The notes under the pieces: model-generated
The model's input: the letters and a program-made list of their open reading frames with translations, nothing else
What the model was told of the DNA's origin: nothing
Database searches by the model: none
Shown here: positions 7,919-16,626 of the stretch, in pieces
Layout of the letters: every line of letters starts with the position of its first letter
How positions within the stretch are numbered: position 1 is the first letter of the stretch
Made by a program: the position numbers and the translations under genes
Assembly: GCA_020048645.1 (NCBI GenBank)
Contig: JAIFMG010000146.1
Coordinates: 16,287-80,286, forward strand
Origin: Bacteroidota bacterium
GTDB taxonomy: Bacteria; Bacteroidota; Bacteroidia; Bacteroidales; UBA6013
Length of the DNA stretch: 64,000 nucleotides
Reading direction: 5' to 3'

Positions 7919-10900
7919 ATGCCAATATTTCGAAAATCAATCGTAGAAAAACACCTTCAAAACCTTGACGAAAACAAGGTGGATTGGGCCTTTGGGAAAT
8001 TCCGTAGCTTCTACGGTGACCCCTTGAGATTGCGCAATATCATGCAGCTCAAGGAAGAGAACTATCAAGAAGGATTCCTGCGCGAAATCTTCGTGCAGGT
8101 CTTGGGCTATACCCTCAACCCAGACAAGGAATACGACCTGACCACCGAGTTCAAAAACCTGAAAGACAGCAAAAAGGCGGATGGCGCGATCCTCAAAGAC
8201 GGAAAAGCGATTGGCGTGATCGAACTGAAATCGACAAAGACAAAAGACCTGGAAAGCATCAAAGAACAAGCCTTCGGCTACAAAATAAACCAACCCGATT
8301 GCAAATACGTCATCACCTCGAACTTCCAGAACATCCGCCTTTACATCGACAACGCGACCGAATACGAAGAATTCAACTTGTTCGACCTGTCCAAGGAACA
8401 ATTCCGTGTTTTCTACCTGTTGCTGAACCAAGAAAGCATCACCAACCATCTGCCCGAAAAACTCAAACAGGAGACCCAATTCCACGACAAAGAAATCACG
8501 GAAAAGCTCTACAAAGACTACAAGACCTTCAAGGACAGAATCTTTGACTTCCTGGTCAGCGGAAACCCGCAATATGACAAGATCACCTTGTTCAAAAAGT
8601 CGCAAAAACTTTTGGACCGGTTCCTGTTCGTCTTCTTTGCCGAAGACAGCGGGCTCATTCCCCCCAACGCGATAAGCAAGATCATCGACCAATGGAAAAT
8701 GTTCGTTGAAAACGATGAAAACTTCTCGCTTTACAGCCGATTCCAGAAATTTTTCCAGCATCTCGACAAAGGGCACGTTTACAAGCAATGGGGAGAAATT
8801 CCTGCGTACAATGGCGGGCTTTTCCGGCACGATGAGATCTTGGACGACCCCAACCTGGTCCTGCCCGATGGCCTTTTGCAAAGCCACGCCTTGTCGCTTT
8901 CCGCCTACGATTTCGGCAGCGAGGTGGATGTCAACATCTTGGGGCATATCTTCGAGCACTCGCTTTCGGAAATCGAAGAAATGGAAAAAGCCCTCCTCGA
9001 AGAATCTCCCTCCCTGCAAGCGTCGAAGCCTGTCAGCAAGCGGAAAAAAGACGGGATTTTTTACACGCCCAAGTACATCACAAAATACATTGTCGAGAAC
9101 ACCGTCGGCACGCTCTGCTCCGAAAAGAAAACTGGACTGGGGATCGACGGCCTGCTGATCGATGAGGGCTTCTACCTGAAAAATGGCAAGCTCAACCCAA
9201 AAGGGAAAGCCCTTTTTGAAAGCCTGCAAGCCTACAAAAGCTGGCTTTTGACCCTCAAGATACTCGATCCCGCCTGCGGGAGTGGCGCGTTCCTGAACCA
9301 GACGCTCGACTTTCTGATCGCCGAGCACAAGGCCATCGACAATCTGATCTCGGAGCTGACAGGCGACCGGATGAGGATTTTCGACACGGACAAGCACATC
9401 CTCGAAAACAACATTTACGGTGTCGATATCAACGAGGAAAGCGTCGAAATCGCCAAACTCTCGCTTTGGTTGCGAACCGCGCGCCGCGGCCGAGCACTTT
9501 CCGACCTTTCGGGCAACATCAAATGCGGCAACTCCCTGATCGACGACCCCGCGGTGGCGGGCGAAAAGGCTTTCGACTGGGAAAAAGAATTTCCCCCTGT
9601 CTTCGACCCCGACGCCAAGGGAAAGGCCGCCCCCAAAGCCCCGGAAAGCCCTGCCCACTACGGAGCCAAGACTGGAGGCTTTGACGTGGTCCTGGGCAAT
9701 CCGCCTTATGTTGACATCAAAGGCTTGGAAAAAATCATGGTCAAGGCGTTGTTCAAGAAGTACGAAACAGCGGAGAATCGAATCAATTTGTACTCCATTT
9801 TCATTGAAAAGGCCTACCACTTGGCAAAAGACAACGGGTTCGTGTCATTCATCACTCCCAACTCTATTCTCGTCAATTCTTCATACACCAAAATCAGAAC
9901 CCTGCTGCTCAACGACATGGCAACCATCATCAAATTGCCAGACAATGTTTTCTCGGATGCGAAAGTTGAAACCATTGTGTTCGCCTTCAGAAAAAACTCG
10001 CCCTCGCCCAATGCTAAAGTTATGGTGTATGACAAAGGCGCAACCCTGGACATGATTGACGATAGAATGATGAAAACCATCAGCAAGGAGGCTTGGGAAA
10101 AATCGAATGAACACATTTACAATATTTTTGTTGGCCGCGATGAGCTTCAAATTCTGCAAAAGATTGAATCCCAATCCATCGAATTGAAGCAAATCGCTAA
10201 TTTTTCATTGGGCATCACTCCCTACGACAAGTACAGAGGACATTCCGAGGAAACGATCAAGAACCGGAGATTCCACTCGCCTCGGCAATTGAACCCTGAT
10301 TACAAACCCCTGATCGCGGGTGAAAACATCACAAGATACCATGTCAGCAGCGAGGTCAAAGAGTACATCCACTACGGCGATTGGCTTGGAGCCATGCGGG
10401 AAGCAAAGTTTTTCACGCAGCCCAGGCTTATCGTCAGGCAGATAGTCTCGGGCCATCCTCCTCGGATTTACGCGGGTTTCACGGAAGAAGAATTGTACTT
10501 CAGCCAAATCGGCTTTTCCATCCTTCCCAACACAAAAGATGTCGAGGTCAAATTCCTGGCTTGCCTGCTGAACTCCAAGCTGATGACTTTTTACCACAAG
10601 CATAAATTTCTCGATCAGGAAAAATCCCTTTTCCAAAAGATATTGATCGCCAATTGCAAGCAATTTCCCATCCGAATTGCCGACGCGCAACAGGCCTTCA
10701 TCGAAAAAGCCGACGCGATGCTTGCCTTGAACAAGGCACTGCAAACCGAAAAAAGAAACTTCATCAGCAGCCTGCAAGAAGACAAGGGTGTCGAAAATGT
10801 TACCCGCGCGCTGGAAAACTTTCATGAATTGGAATATGACGCCCTCAAAAAAGAATTGCTCAAGCAAAAAGTAAGCATCAGCCTGGGCAAGGAAAACAAC

Positions 10901-11053
10901 GAATGGCGGGAGTATTTCAACGCCACGAAAAACACCGTAAATAAAATCCTAGCGCGCATCGGCCAGACCGACAGCGAAATTGACCGCATGGTCTATGAAC
11001 TGTACGAGCTCAGCCCCGAAGAAATCGAAACCGTCGAAAATTCGACGCGCTAG
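7919..11053 (+). CDS. Type IIG-like restriction-modification enzyme (Eco57I family)
   Basis: Single-chain restriction-modification protein, 1044 aa. The N-terminus has a PD-(D/E)XK-like nuclease site (KADGAIL then GVIELKS, about residues 86-106). A helical linker follows, then an N6-adenine methyltransferase: FYTPKYITKYIVE, motif I LDPACGSGAFLNQ (about 449-460), GVDINEES, and motif IV VLGNPPYVD (about 591-599). The last 300 residues match a TaqI-like target-recognition domain (YKPLIAGENITRYH). Cleavage, methylation and specificity are thus in one polypeptide, and no partner subunit is needed or seen. Intermediate GC, well below the flanks, suggests transfer. The recognition sequence cannot be predicted. 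Confidence 0.88.
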   Translation: MPIFRKSIVEKHLQNLDENKVDWAFGKFRSFYGDPLRLRNIMQLKEENYQEGFLREIFVQVLGYTLNPDKEYDLTTEFKNLKDSKKADGAILKDGKAIGVIELKSTKTKDLESIKEQAFGYKINQPDCKYVITSNFQNIRLYIDNATEYEEFNLFDLSKEQFRVFYLLLNQESITNHLPEKLKQETQFHDKEITEKLYKDYKTFKDRIFDFLVSGNPQYDKITLFKKSQKLLDRFLFVFFAEDSGLIPPNAISKIIDQWKMFVENDENFSLYSRFQKFFQHLDKGHVYKQWGEIPAYNGGLFRHDEILDDPNLVLPDGLLQSHALSLSAYDFGSEVDVNILGHIFEHSLSEIEEMEKALLEESPSLQASKPVSKRKKDGIFYTPKYITKYIVENTVGTLCSEKKTGLGIDGLLIDEGFYLKNGKLNPKGKALFESLQAYKSWLLTLKILDPACGSGAFLNQTLDFLIAEHKAIDNLISELTGDRMRIFDTDKHILENNIYGVDINEESVEIAKLSLWLRTARRGRALSDLSGNIKCGNSLIDDPAVAGEKAFDWEKEFPPVFDPDAKGKAAPKAPESPAHYGAKTGGFDVVLGNPPYVDIKGLEKIMVKALFKKYETAENRINLYSIFIEKAYHLAKDNGFVSFITPNSILVNSSYTKIRTLLLNDMATIIKLPDNVFSDAKVETIVFAFRKNSPSPNAKVMVYDKGATLDMIDDRMMKTISKEAWEKSNEHIYNIFVGRDELQILQKIESQSIELKQIANFSLGITPYDKYRGHSEETIKNRRFHSPRQLNPDYKPLIAGENITRYHVSSEVKEYIHYGDWLGAMREAKFFTQPRLIVRQIVSGHPPRIYAGFTEEELYFSQIGFSILPNTKDVEVKFLACLLNSKLMTFYHKHKFLDQEKSLFQKILIANCKQFPIRIADAQQAFIEKADAMLALNKALQTEKRNFISSLQEDKGVENVTRALENFHELEYDALKKELLKQKVSISLGKENNEWREYFNATKNTVNKILARIGQTDSEIDRMVYELYELSPEEIETVENSTR

Positions 11054-11317
11054 CGGCTGCGCCGCACGGGGAAGCCTTGCCCCGCAGTCCAACAAACTGG
11101 AAACAATGCCCGCACGCCGCTGCTTTCGTGGCGTTTGGCGGCAGCGCCTGGCTTCGCGCACCCGGGCCTGCCGCGCGCCGCGGGGCACGATATGGCCCCA
11201 TTGTTGCGTTTTGGCGCGGAAACCGCGCTGCTCCGGGCGAAGCCGGCCCAAGGGCGGCTTTGGGCGGACGCGCGGCCCAACCCAACAAACAACATCAACC
11301 CAACAGCACATCTTGAC

Positions 11318-12670
11318 ATGAAAAAATGGCTTTTCCTGACGGCGGCGGTGGCCGCGAACAGCCTGGCCTGGGCCGCGGGCGGAATGAAGATCGAAGTGCA
11401 GATCCAAGGCGGGCAAGACCGCATGGCCTACCTGGGCTACTACTACGGCGACAAGCAGTTCCTGCAAGACTCGCTGGTGCTCGACAGCCGGGGCAAGGGA
11501 ACCTTCGCCGCGCCCGAGCCGCTGCCCGCGGGCATCTACTTCCTGGCCCTCAAGAACAAGGGCTACTTCGACCTGCTGCTCTCCGACGACCAGGCCTTCG
11601 CGCTCAGCGCCGACACGGCCGACTGGGCGGGCAGCCTCAAGGCCGTCGGCTCGCGCGAGAACGAGCTGTTCTTCGACTTCCAGGCCTTCATGCGCGCCAA
11701 CCAGCCGCGGCAGAGCGAGCTCATGGCCGAGCTGGAGACCGCGCAGGACGCCCAGGAGCAGGCCCGGCTGCGCGCGGAGCTCGACCAGGTGAACGCCCGG
11801 CTGGAGGCCGAGTGGCGCCGCGTGGTGGCCGAAAACCCCGGCACCTTCTTCGCCGTCCTGCTCGAAGCCATGAACGGCTACACCGAGGAGGACCGCTTCT
11901 TCGCGCACATGGACTTCGGCCACCCCGGGCTCCTGCGCACGCCCCTGATACACAAGGCTTGCCAGATGGTGCTGGCGCGCAACCTCAACAACTACAGGCC
12001 CAACGAGCTGCTCATCGCGGAGCTGGACTCGCTGATCGCCAAGGCACGGCCCAACCCGGAGGCCTACCAGTTCGTCACGACCCATTTCCTGAACTTCTTC
12101 AACACGTTCCAGCGGCTGGGCATGAACGAGGTCTTCGTGCATCTGGCCGACAACTACTTCCTGGGGGGCAAGGCCGACTGGTTCACGCCCGAGGCCACCG
12201 AGCAGCTCGCGGCGCGGACCCAGGAGCTGCGGGCCAGCATGGTGGGGCAGGTGGCCAAGCCTTTCGAGATGGAACGGACCACGGGCGAGTTCGTCGCGCT
12301 CGACGAGCTGCCGCACCACTACGTGCTGCTCTTCTTCTGGAAGACCGGCTGCGGGCACTGCGAGACGGCCTCGGAGCTGCTGAGCGAGTTCTACCAGGAG
12401 GCCCGCGCGGCGGATGCCGACCTGGAGCTGGTGGCCATTTACACCTACCAGAACCGCGACGACTGGAACAAGGCCATCCAAGAATATGGCGACCCCGACT
12501 GGATCAACGTCTGGGATCCCGAGGACAAAAACAACTACCACTTGAACTACTACATCGTCAGCACGCCCATCGTCTATCTGCTCGACCAGGACCGGAAGAT
12601 CGTGGCCAAGCGGGCGGGCGAGGACGCCATCAAGGCGCTGCTCGACGATCTGCGCGCCTGGATGCGCTGA
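11318..12670 (+). CDS. Secreted thioredoxin-like protein (DUF4369/DUF5106 type)
   Basis: Periplasmic or envelope redox protein, 450 aa. The signal peptide MKKWLFLTAAVAANSLAWA fixes the ATG at 11318. An N-terminal beta-rich region resembles DUF4369, a helical middle resembles DUF5106, and the C-terminal 140 residues form a TlpA-like thioredoxin fold with the active-site motif GCGHC at about 344-348 and a cis-Pro region STPIVYLLD. Such proteins in Bacteroidota are thought to assist disulfide reduction or cytochrome maturation. The gene converges on the sensor kinase gene with a 9-bp gap. The 264-bp stretch before it is GC-rich with small hairpins and no gene. Confidence 0.85.
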   Translation: MKKWLFLTAAVAANSLAWAAGGMKIEVQIQGGQDRMAYLGYYYGDKQFLQDSLVLDSRGKGTFAAPEPLPAGIYFLALKNKGYFDLLLSDDQAFALSADTADWAGSLKAVGSRENELFFDFQAFMRANQPRQSELMAELETAQDAQEQARLRAELDQVNARLEAEWRRVVAENPGTFFAVLLEAMNGYTEEDRFFAHMDFGHPGLLRTPLIHKACQMVLARNLNNYRPNELLIAELDSLIAKARPNPEAYQFVTTHFLNFFNTFQRLGMNEVFVHLADNYFLGGKADWFTPEATEQLAARTQELRASMVGQVAKPFEMERTTGEFVALDELPHHYVLLFFWKTGCGHCETASELLSEFYQEARAADADLELVAIYTYQNRDDWNKAIQEYGDPDWINVWDPEDKNNYHLNYYIVSTPIVYLLDQDRKIVAKRAGEDAIKALLDDLRAWMR

Positions 12671-12679
12671 TCGCCAGGC

Positions 12680-14563
12680 TCATGTGGCCGGATGGGCGGG
12701 CAGGCGGAGGATGAACTCACTGCCCTGCCCCACCTGGCTTTCGAGCTCGATCTGGCCACCCAGCCGCTGGACCAGCGCCCAGACGATGGACAGGCCCAGG
12801 CCCGACGAATGCTCGCCCCCGGTGGGCCGCGCGCTGAGCCGCTGGAACTTGCCGAAGATCTTGCGCTTGTCGTCGGGCGTGAAGCCCGGGCCTTCGTCCT
12901 TGACGCGCAGCACGAGCCGCTGGGCATCGGCCTCGGCCTTGAGCCAAACGCGGCGGCCGGGCGGCGAGAACTTCACGGCGTTCGAGAGCAGGTTCTCGAG
13001 CACGCGGCGCAAGTAGTCCTCGTCGCTGACAAAGTCGGGGCTTGCCAAGCTGAACTCGGTGAGCAGTCTGATCTGCTTCTCCTCGGCCCGGGGCGCGTGC
13101 GCGCTGGCCAGCCTCTCCAGGAAAGGCTCGAGCCGCAGGGGCGCCACGCGCAGGGGCGAGCGGTGCTCCTCGACGGCTCCCAGGTCGAGCAGGTCCTGCA
13201 CCAGCCGCGAGCCGGACTCGACCACGCCGAAGATCATGGCGAAAAGCTCGTCGCGCTCCTGGCCGTCGTTGGTCTCGCGGAGCAGCTCCAGGATGGAGAA
13301 GATGTTGTTGAGCGGGGTCTTGAGGTCGTGGGCCACCACGCGGGTCATCTGCACCTGCTCGTCGAGCAGGGCCTTGAGCTGCTCGTTCTTCTGGCTGACC
13401 AGCTCGTTGGCCTCCTGGAGGCTCTCGCTCTGGGTGAGGATTTCCTCCTTCTGCATCTCCAGCTCGTTGTTCTGGAGGAGCAGCTCGTGGCTTTGCTCCT
13501 GTATCTGGCGCTTGGCCGAGCGCATGCCGGTGAACAGCTCGTGGAAGTCGCGCGAGAGCTGGGCTATCTCGTCCCTGCCCTCGAAGGTGCGCAACTGTCC
13601 GTGGTCGTGGCCGTCGCGCAGCAGGCCGTGGACCGACTCGGAAAGCCGGGCGATGGGCAGGCCGACCTTGCGGAAGACGAGCCAGACCAGGGTGAGCAGG
13701 GTGAGCAGCACCAGGGCCAGCAGGCTGAGGAAGATGAGCGTTGCCCTGCTCCTTCCGCGCTCGAGCTTCTGGCCGACCAGCGCCTCGACCTGGGCGATCT
13801 GCCGGTCGAGCCGGGCCTTGCGGGCCTTGAGGGTTCCCATGAGGCCGTCGTCGCGGCCCAGCCCGATGGCCTGGTGGGCCTTGACCATCTCGCCGAAGAT
13901 GGAGCGGTACTGCTGGCAGAGGCTGAGGGCGGCGGGCACTCGTGGGTCGGCAGTGGTCTTGAGCAGGGCCTCCAGCTCGGCCAGGGCCAGCATCGCGCCG
14001 CGCCAGTAGGCGGTATCGAGGCGGAGCTGGTAGTCCTTCTCGGGGCGGCGGACGCGCAGGATGGCGAGCTCGGCCCCGGGCAGGCGCATGTCCTCGAGCT
14101 GGTGCATCTTGCCGCGCATCTGCCCGACCAGGCCGTGGTCCTTGAAACCGAGGGTCTGGGCGGTCTCGATCAGGCTGCGCAGGGCCAGGCGGTAGGCGTC
14201 GAAATCGGCGGCCAGGGCGTTCTGCTGGCGGACGGAGTACTCCTGCTCGGGAATCTCGCGGGTCAGGCCCAGGAGCAGGTGCTCGAGGCTGTCGGTCTCG
14301 CGGCGCAGCTCCTCGAGCCTCGGGCTTTGGCGCGCGATGAAGAAGTTGGTGTCGCGCAGGTCCTCCAGGAAGAAGGACTGCTGGGCGGCGCCGGCCCGGG
14401 CCAGGGTCAGGCGGGTTTCGTGCAGCAGCCGCTCCAAGTGGTCCGCGCGGGCCTGTCTCCGGTCGTATTCCTTGAAAAGCCCGAAGCTGGCCACGCTGAG
14501 CGCCAACACCACGGCCAAAAGAACGAGAAGCCGGAACTTTATGCTGTGGGTTTGCAATGGCAT
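12680..14563 (-). CDS. HAMP-domain sensor histidine kinase
   Basis: Membrane sensor kinase, 627 aa. A first transmembrane helix (about 9-29), a mostly helical periplasmic sensor region of about 250 residues, and a second transmembrane helix (TLIFLSLLALVLLTLLTLVW) lead into a HAMP segment, then a long coiled coil rich in QNNELEMQKEEI. HisKA has H412 in VVAHDLKTPLN. The HATPase domain shows N in NLLSNAVKFSPPG, DEGPGFTPDD and the G2 box SSGLGLSIV. There is no receiver domain, so it should act on a separate regulator; none is adjacent. The ATG at 14563 precedes the first hydrophobic helix. Confidence 0.92.
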   Translation of the reverse strand: MPLQTHSIKFRLLVLLAVVLALSVASFGLFKEYDRRQARADHLERLLHETRLTLARAGAAQQSFFLEDLRDTNFFIARQSPRLEELRRETDSLEHLLLGLTREIPEQEYSVRQQNALAADFDAYRLALRSLIETAQTLGFKDHGLVGQMRGKMHQLEDMRLPGAELAILRVRRPEKDYQLRLDTAYWRGAMLALAELEALLKTTADPRVPAALSLCQQYRSIFGEMVKAHQAIGLGRDDGLMGTLKARKARLDRQIAQVEALVGQKLERGRSRATLIFLSLLALVLLTLLTLVWLVFRKVGLPIARLSESVHGLLRDGHDHGQLRTFEGRDEIAQLSRDFHELFTGMRSAKRQIQEQSHELLLQNNELEMQKEEILTQSESLQEANELVSQKNEQLKALLDEQVQMTRVVAHDLKTPLNNIFSILELLRETNDGQERDELFAMIFGVVESGSRLVQDLLDLGAVEEHRSPLRVAPLRLEPFLERLASAHAPRAEEKQIRLLTEFSLASPDFVSDEDYLRRVLENLLSNAVKFSPPGRRVWLKAEADAQRLVLRVKDEGPGFTPDDKRKIFGKFQRLSARPTGGEHSSGLGLSIVWALVQRLGGQIELESQVGQGSEFILRLPAHPAT

Positions 14564-14639
14564 GGGCAGGGGGGTGAAATGCGGGAGCCTTTCCAGGCGC
14601 TTTCCCCGCGAAGGTAAGCAAAGGCTGTCAAGCCAAAAT

Positions 14640-14647
14640 TATCTTTG
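14640..14647 (+). promoter_or_regulatory. -7 promoter element (TATCTTTG)
   Basis: Exact TAnnTTTG match in the divergent region between the sensor kinase and the protease gene. A second, weaker copy (TATCTTTA, 14757-14764) lies nearer the protease start. Confidence 0.5.
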
Positions 14648-14821
14648 TGTTACCATTCGCGCCAGGTGGACGCCGCCTCTGAAGACTTGCTCAAGCCAGG
14701 GCGGCCTTTCGCGGGCAAAGATTCGCCGTCCGTCATGGAAATAAAACCCAATGAATTATCTTTACGAAAAAGAAAACGCCGCCGCGTTCCGCTCCGGACA
14801 GGCCCCAAAGACACCCGCACC

Positions 14822-16414
14822 ATGAAAAACAAGCTGCTATTTCCCTGCCTTCTGCTACTGGCCCTGGCGAGCCAACCCTCGCGGGCACAGATCCAACACG
14901 GCGGCACCGCCCCCGGCCTGCGCTATTCCCTGGCCGCGGAGCCGCGCTGGCAGGCCTTGCCCGAAGGCCCCTACGCCCAGATGCTGGAGCAGGACCTGGC
15001 CGCGGAGCGCCAGGGCGAGCGGTCCATGCGCTTCGCCCTGGAGCATCCGCTGGAGCTGGAGCCCGGCCAGGCGGGCAGCCTCACGCGCCTGCCCGACGGC
15101 TCGACGCTCTGGCGGCTGGGCATCCGCTCGGCCGGGGCCTTCTCCCTGGGGCTGGAGTTCAGCCTTTTCGAGCTCGAGCCAGGCGCCGAGGTCTTCCTGA
15201 CCAGCCTCGGCGACGGCGGCGGCCAGACCCTGGGCGCCCTGACCCACCAGAACAACAAGCCCTGGAAGAGCCTGAGCACCACCCACCTGCCCGGCGACTC
15301 GCTCCTGCTCGAGGCCTGGTGGCCCGCCGGCCTCGCCCCACAGGGCCTGCGCGTGGGCCAGGCCTTCCACGCCTACCGCGACATCTTCGGCACCGCCGGC
15401 AAGTCGTCCGGGGCCTGCCACATCAACATCAACTGCCCCGGCACCGGCGCCATGGCCGAGCAGCAGCACTCCGTCTGCCGCCTGCTCATCCAAGGCACCC
15501 GCCTTTGCACCGGCGCCCTGCTCAACAACGCCCGACGCGACGGCACGCCCTACCTCCTGACGGCCAACCACTGCGTCAGCCAGGCCAACCAGGCCCAGAA
15601 CACCGTATTCCTGTTCAACTACCAGACCCCCGAGTGCGAGTGGAACGGCGCCATCGACCAGAGCCAGACCGTATCCGGGGCCGACCTCCGCGCCACCATC
15701 TTCCTGCAAGACTTCGCCCTGCTCGAAATCAGCGAGCAGGTGCCCCTGGAGTACCAGCCCTACTTCAGCGGTTGGACCCGCAGCGAGGAGCCCAGCCAGC
15801 CCCTCTACGGCGTCCACCACCCCAGCGGAGACGTCAAGAAGTTCAACCAGGCCAACGTCAGCCCCACCATCACCACCTGGCCCGGCCAGACCGAGTACGA
15901 GGAGGACACCCACTGGCACGTCAACGTCTGGTTCCTCGGAGCCACCGAGCCCGGCTCATCCGGCTCGCCCCTGTTCGACGCCGAGGGCCGCGTCATCGGA
16001 GACCTCACCGGGGGCGCCTCCGAGTGCGGCAACGCCGTCAACGACTACTACGCCATGTTCTCCAAGGCCTGGGACACCTACGGGACACCCGAACTGCGGC
16101 TACAACCCTGGCTCGACCCCGACGAGACCGGCATCACCCAGCTCGACGGCATGAGCGGCAACGCCGTGGGCCTGCCCGACGACCCGCAGCAAGGCCTCGC
16201 GCCCAGCGTCTTCCCCAACCCCACCGACGGCCCCATCGAGTTCCGGGCCAGCGCCCCTGCCACCTGGACCCTGACCGACCTCAGCGGAAAAGTCCTAGCC
16301 ACCTGGACCGGCAGCCAAGGCCAAGCCGACCTCTCGCACCTGGCACCAGGCCTCTACCTCCTGCGGGCCAGCTCCCCAGAAGGAAACGCCGTCCTAAAGC
16401 TAATCCGAAGGTAA
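14822..16414 (+). CDS. Secreted trypsin-like serine protease with T9SS C-terminal domain
   Basis: Extracellular endopeptidase, 530 aa. The signal peptide MKNKLLFPCLLLLALASQ sets the start at 14822. After a pro-region of about 160 residues comes a trypsin-fold domain resembling lysyl endopeptidase: His in LLTANHCVS (about residue 250), Asp in LQDFALLEIS (about 298) and Ser in EPGSSGSPLF (about 380). The last 75 residues (FPNPTDGPIEF through LAPGLYLLRASS) are a type A T9SS sorting domain, so the protein is probably exported by T9SS and cleaved or anchored at the surface. No T9SS machinery genes are in the window. Cleavage specificity is inferred only from resemblance. Confidence 0.9.
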   Translation: MKNKLLFPCLLLLALASQPSRAQIQHGGTAPGLRYSLAAEPRWQALPEGPYAQMLEQDLAAERQGERSMRFALEHPLELEPGQAGSLTRLPDGSTLWRLGIRSAGAFSLGLEFSLFELEPGAEVFLTSLGDGGGQTLGALTHQNNKPWKSLSTTHLPGDSLLLEAWWPAGLAPQGLRVGQAFHAYRDIFGTAGKSSGACHININCPGTGAMAEQQHSVCRLLIQGTRLCTGALLNNARRDGTPYLLTANHCVSQANQAQNTVFLFNYQTPECEWNGAIDQSQTVSGADLRATIFLQDFALLEISEQVPLEYQPYFSGWTRSEEPSQPLYGVHHPSGDVKKFNQANVSPTITTWPGQTEYEEDTHWHVNVWFLGATEPGSSGSPLFDAEGRVIGDLTGGASECGNAVNDYYAMFSKAWDTYGTPELRLQPWLDPDETGITQLDGMSGNAVGLPDDPQQGLAPSVFPNPTDGPIEFRASAPATWTLTDLSGKVLATWTGSQGQADLSHLAPGLYLLRASSPEGNAVLKLIRR

Positions 16415-16448
16415 GGGAGAATGGACAAGGGAGAATGGACAAATTTTC

Positions 16449-16518
16449 ATTCGTAATTCGTAATTCGTAATTCGTAATTCGTAATTCGTAATTCGTAATT
16501 CGTAATTCGTAATTCGTA
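16449..16518 (+). repeat. Heptanucleotide microsatellite (ATTCGTA)10
   Basis: Ten perfect tandem copies of the 7-bp unit ATTCGTA, located between the protease stop and the promoter region of the AAA_14 ATPase gene. Because 7 is not a multiple of 3 the unit gives a 7-residue repeat in every frame, so the open frames across it are artefacts. Confidence 0.97.
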
Positions 16519-16554
16519 ATTTTCATCTACAAATGAAACTTTCAGAAAAAATAC

Positions 16555-16595
16555 CATAAGTTTCATTCGTAAATGAAACTTATGGCTTATCTTCG
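16555..16595 (+). promoter_or_regulatory. Palindromic operator-like site plus -7 element
   Basis: A perfect 13-bp inverted repeat (CATAAGTTTCATT / AATGAAACTTATG, 4-nt spacer) ends at 16584 and is followed by TATCTTCG at 16588-16595, a -7-like element 31 bp before the ATPase gene. ATGAAACTT occurs once more in direct orientation just upstream (near 16534). The position over the -33 region suggests a repressor operator. Confidence 0.55.
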
Positions 16596-16626
16596 CGGAA
16601 AGTAAGATCATGCAAACCCCTCCGCG

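Noticed and set aside
7919..11053. BREX PglX methyltransferase
   Set aside because: None of the other BREX genes is nearby and the protein has its own N-terminal nuclease site, which fits type IIG better.
16449..16526. Repeated NYELRIT peptide as a real protein repeat
   Set aside because: It is the direct translation of a 7-bp microsatellite, which gives the same 7-residue repeat in all frames.
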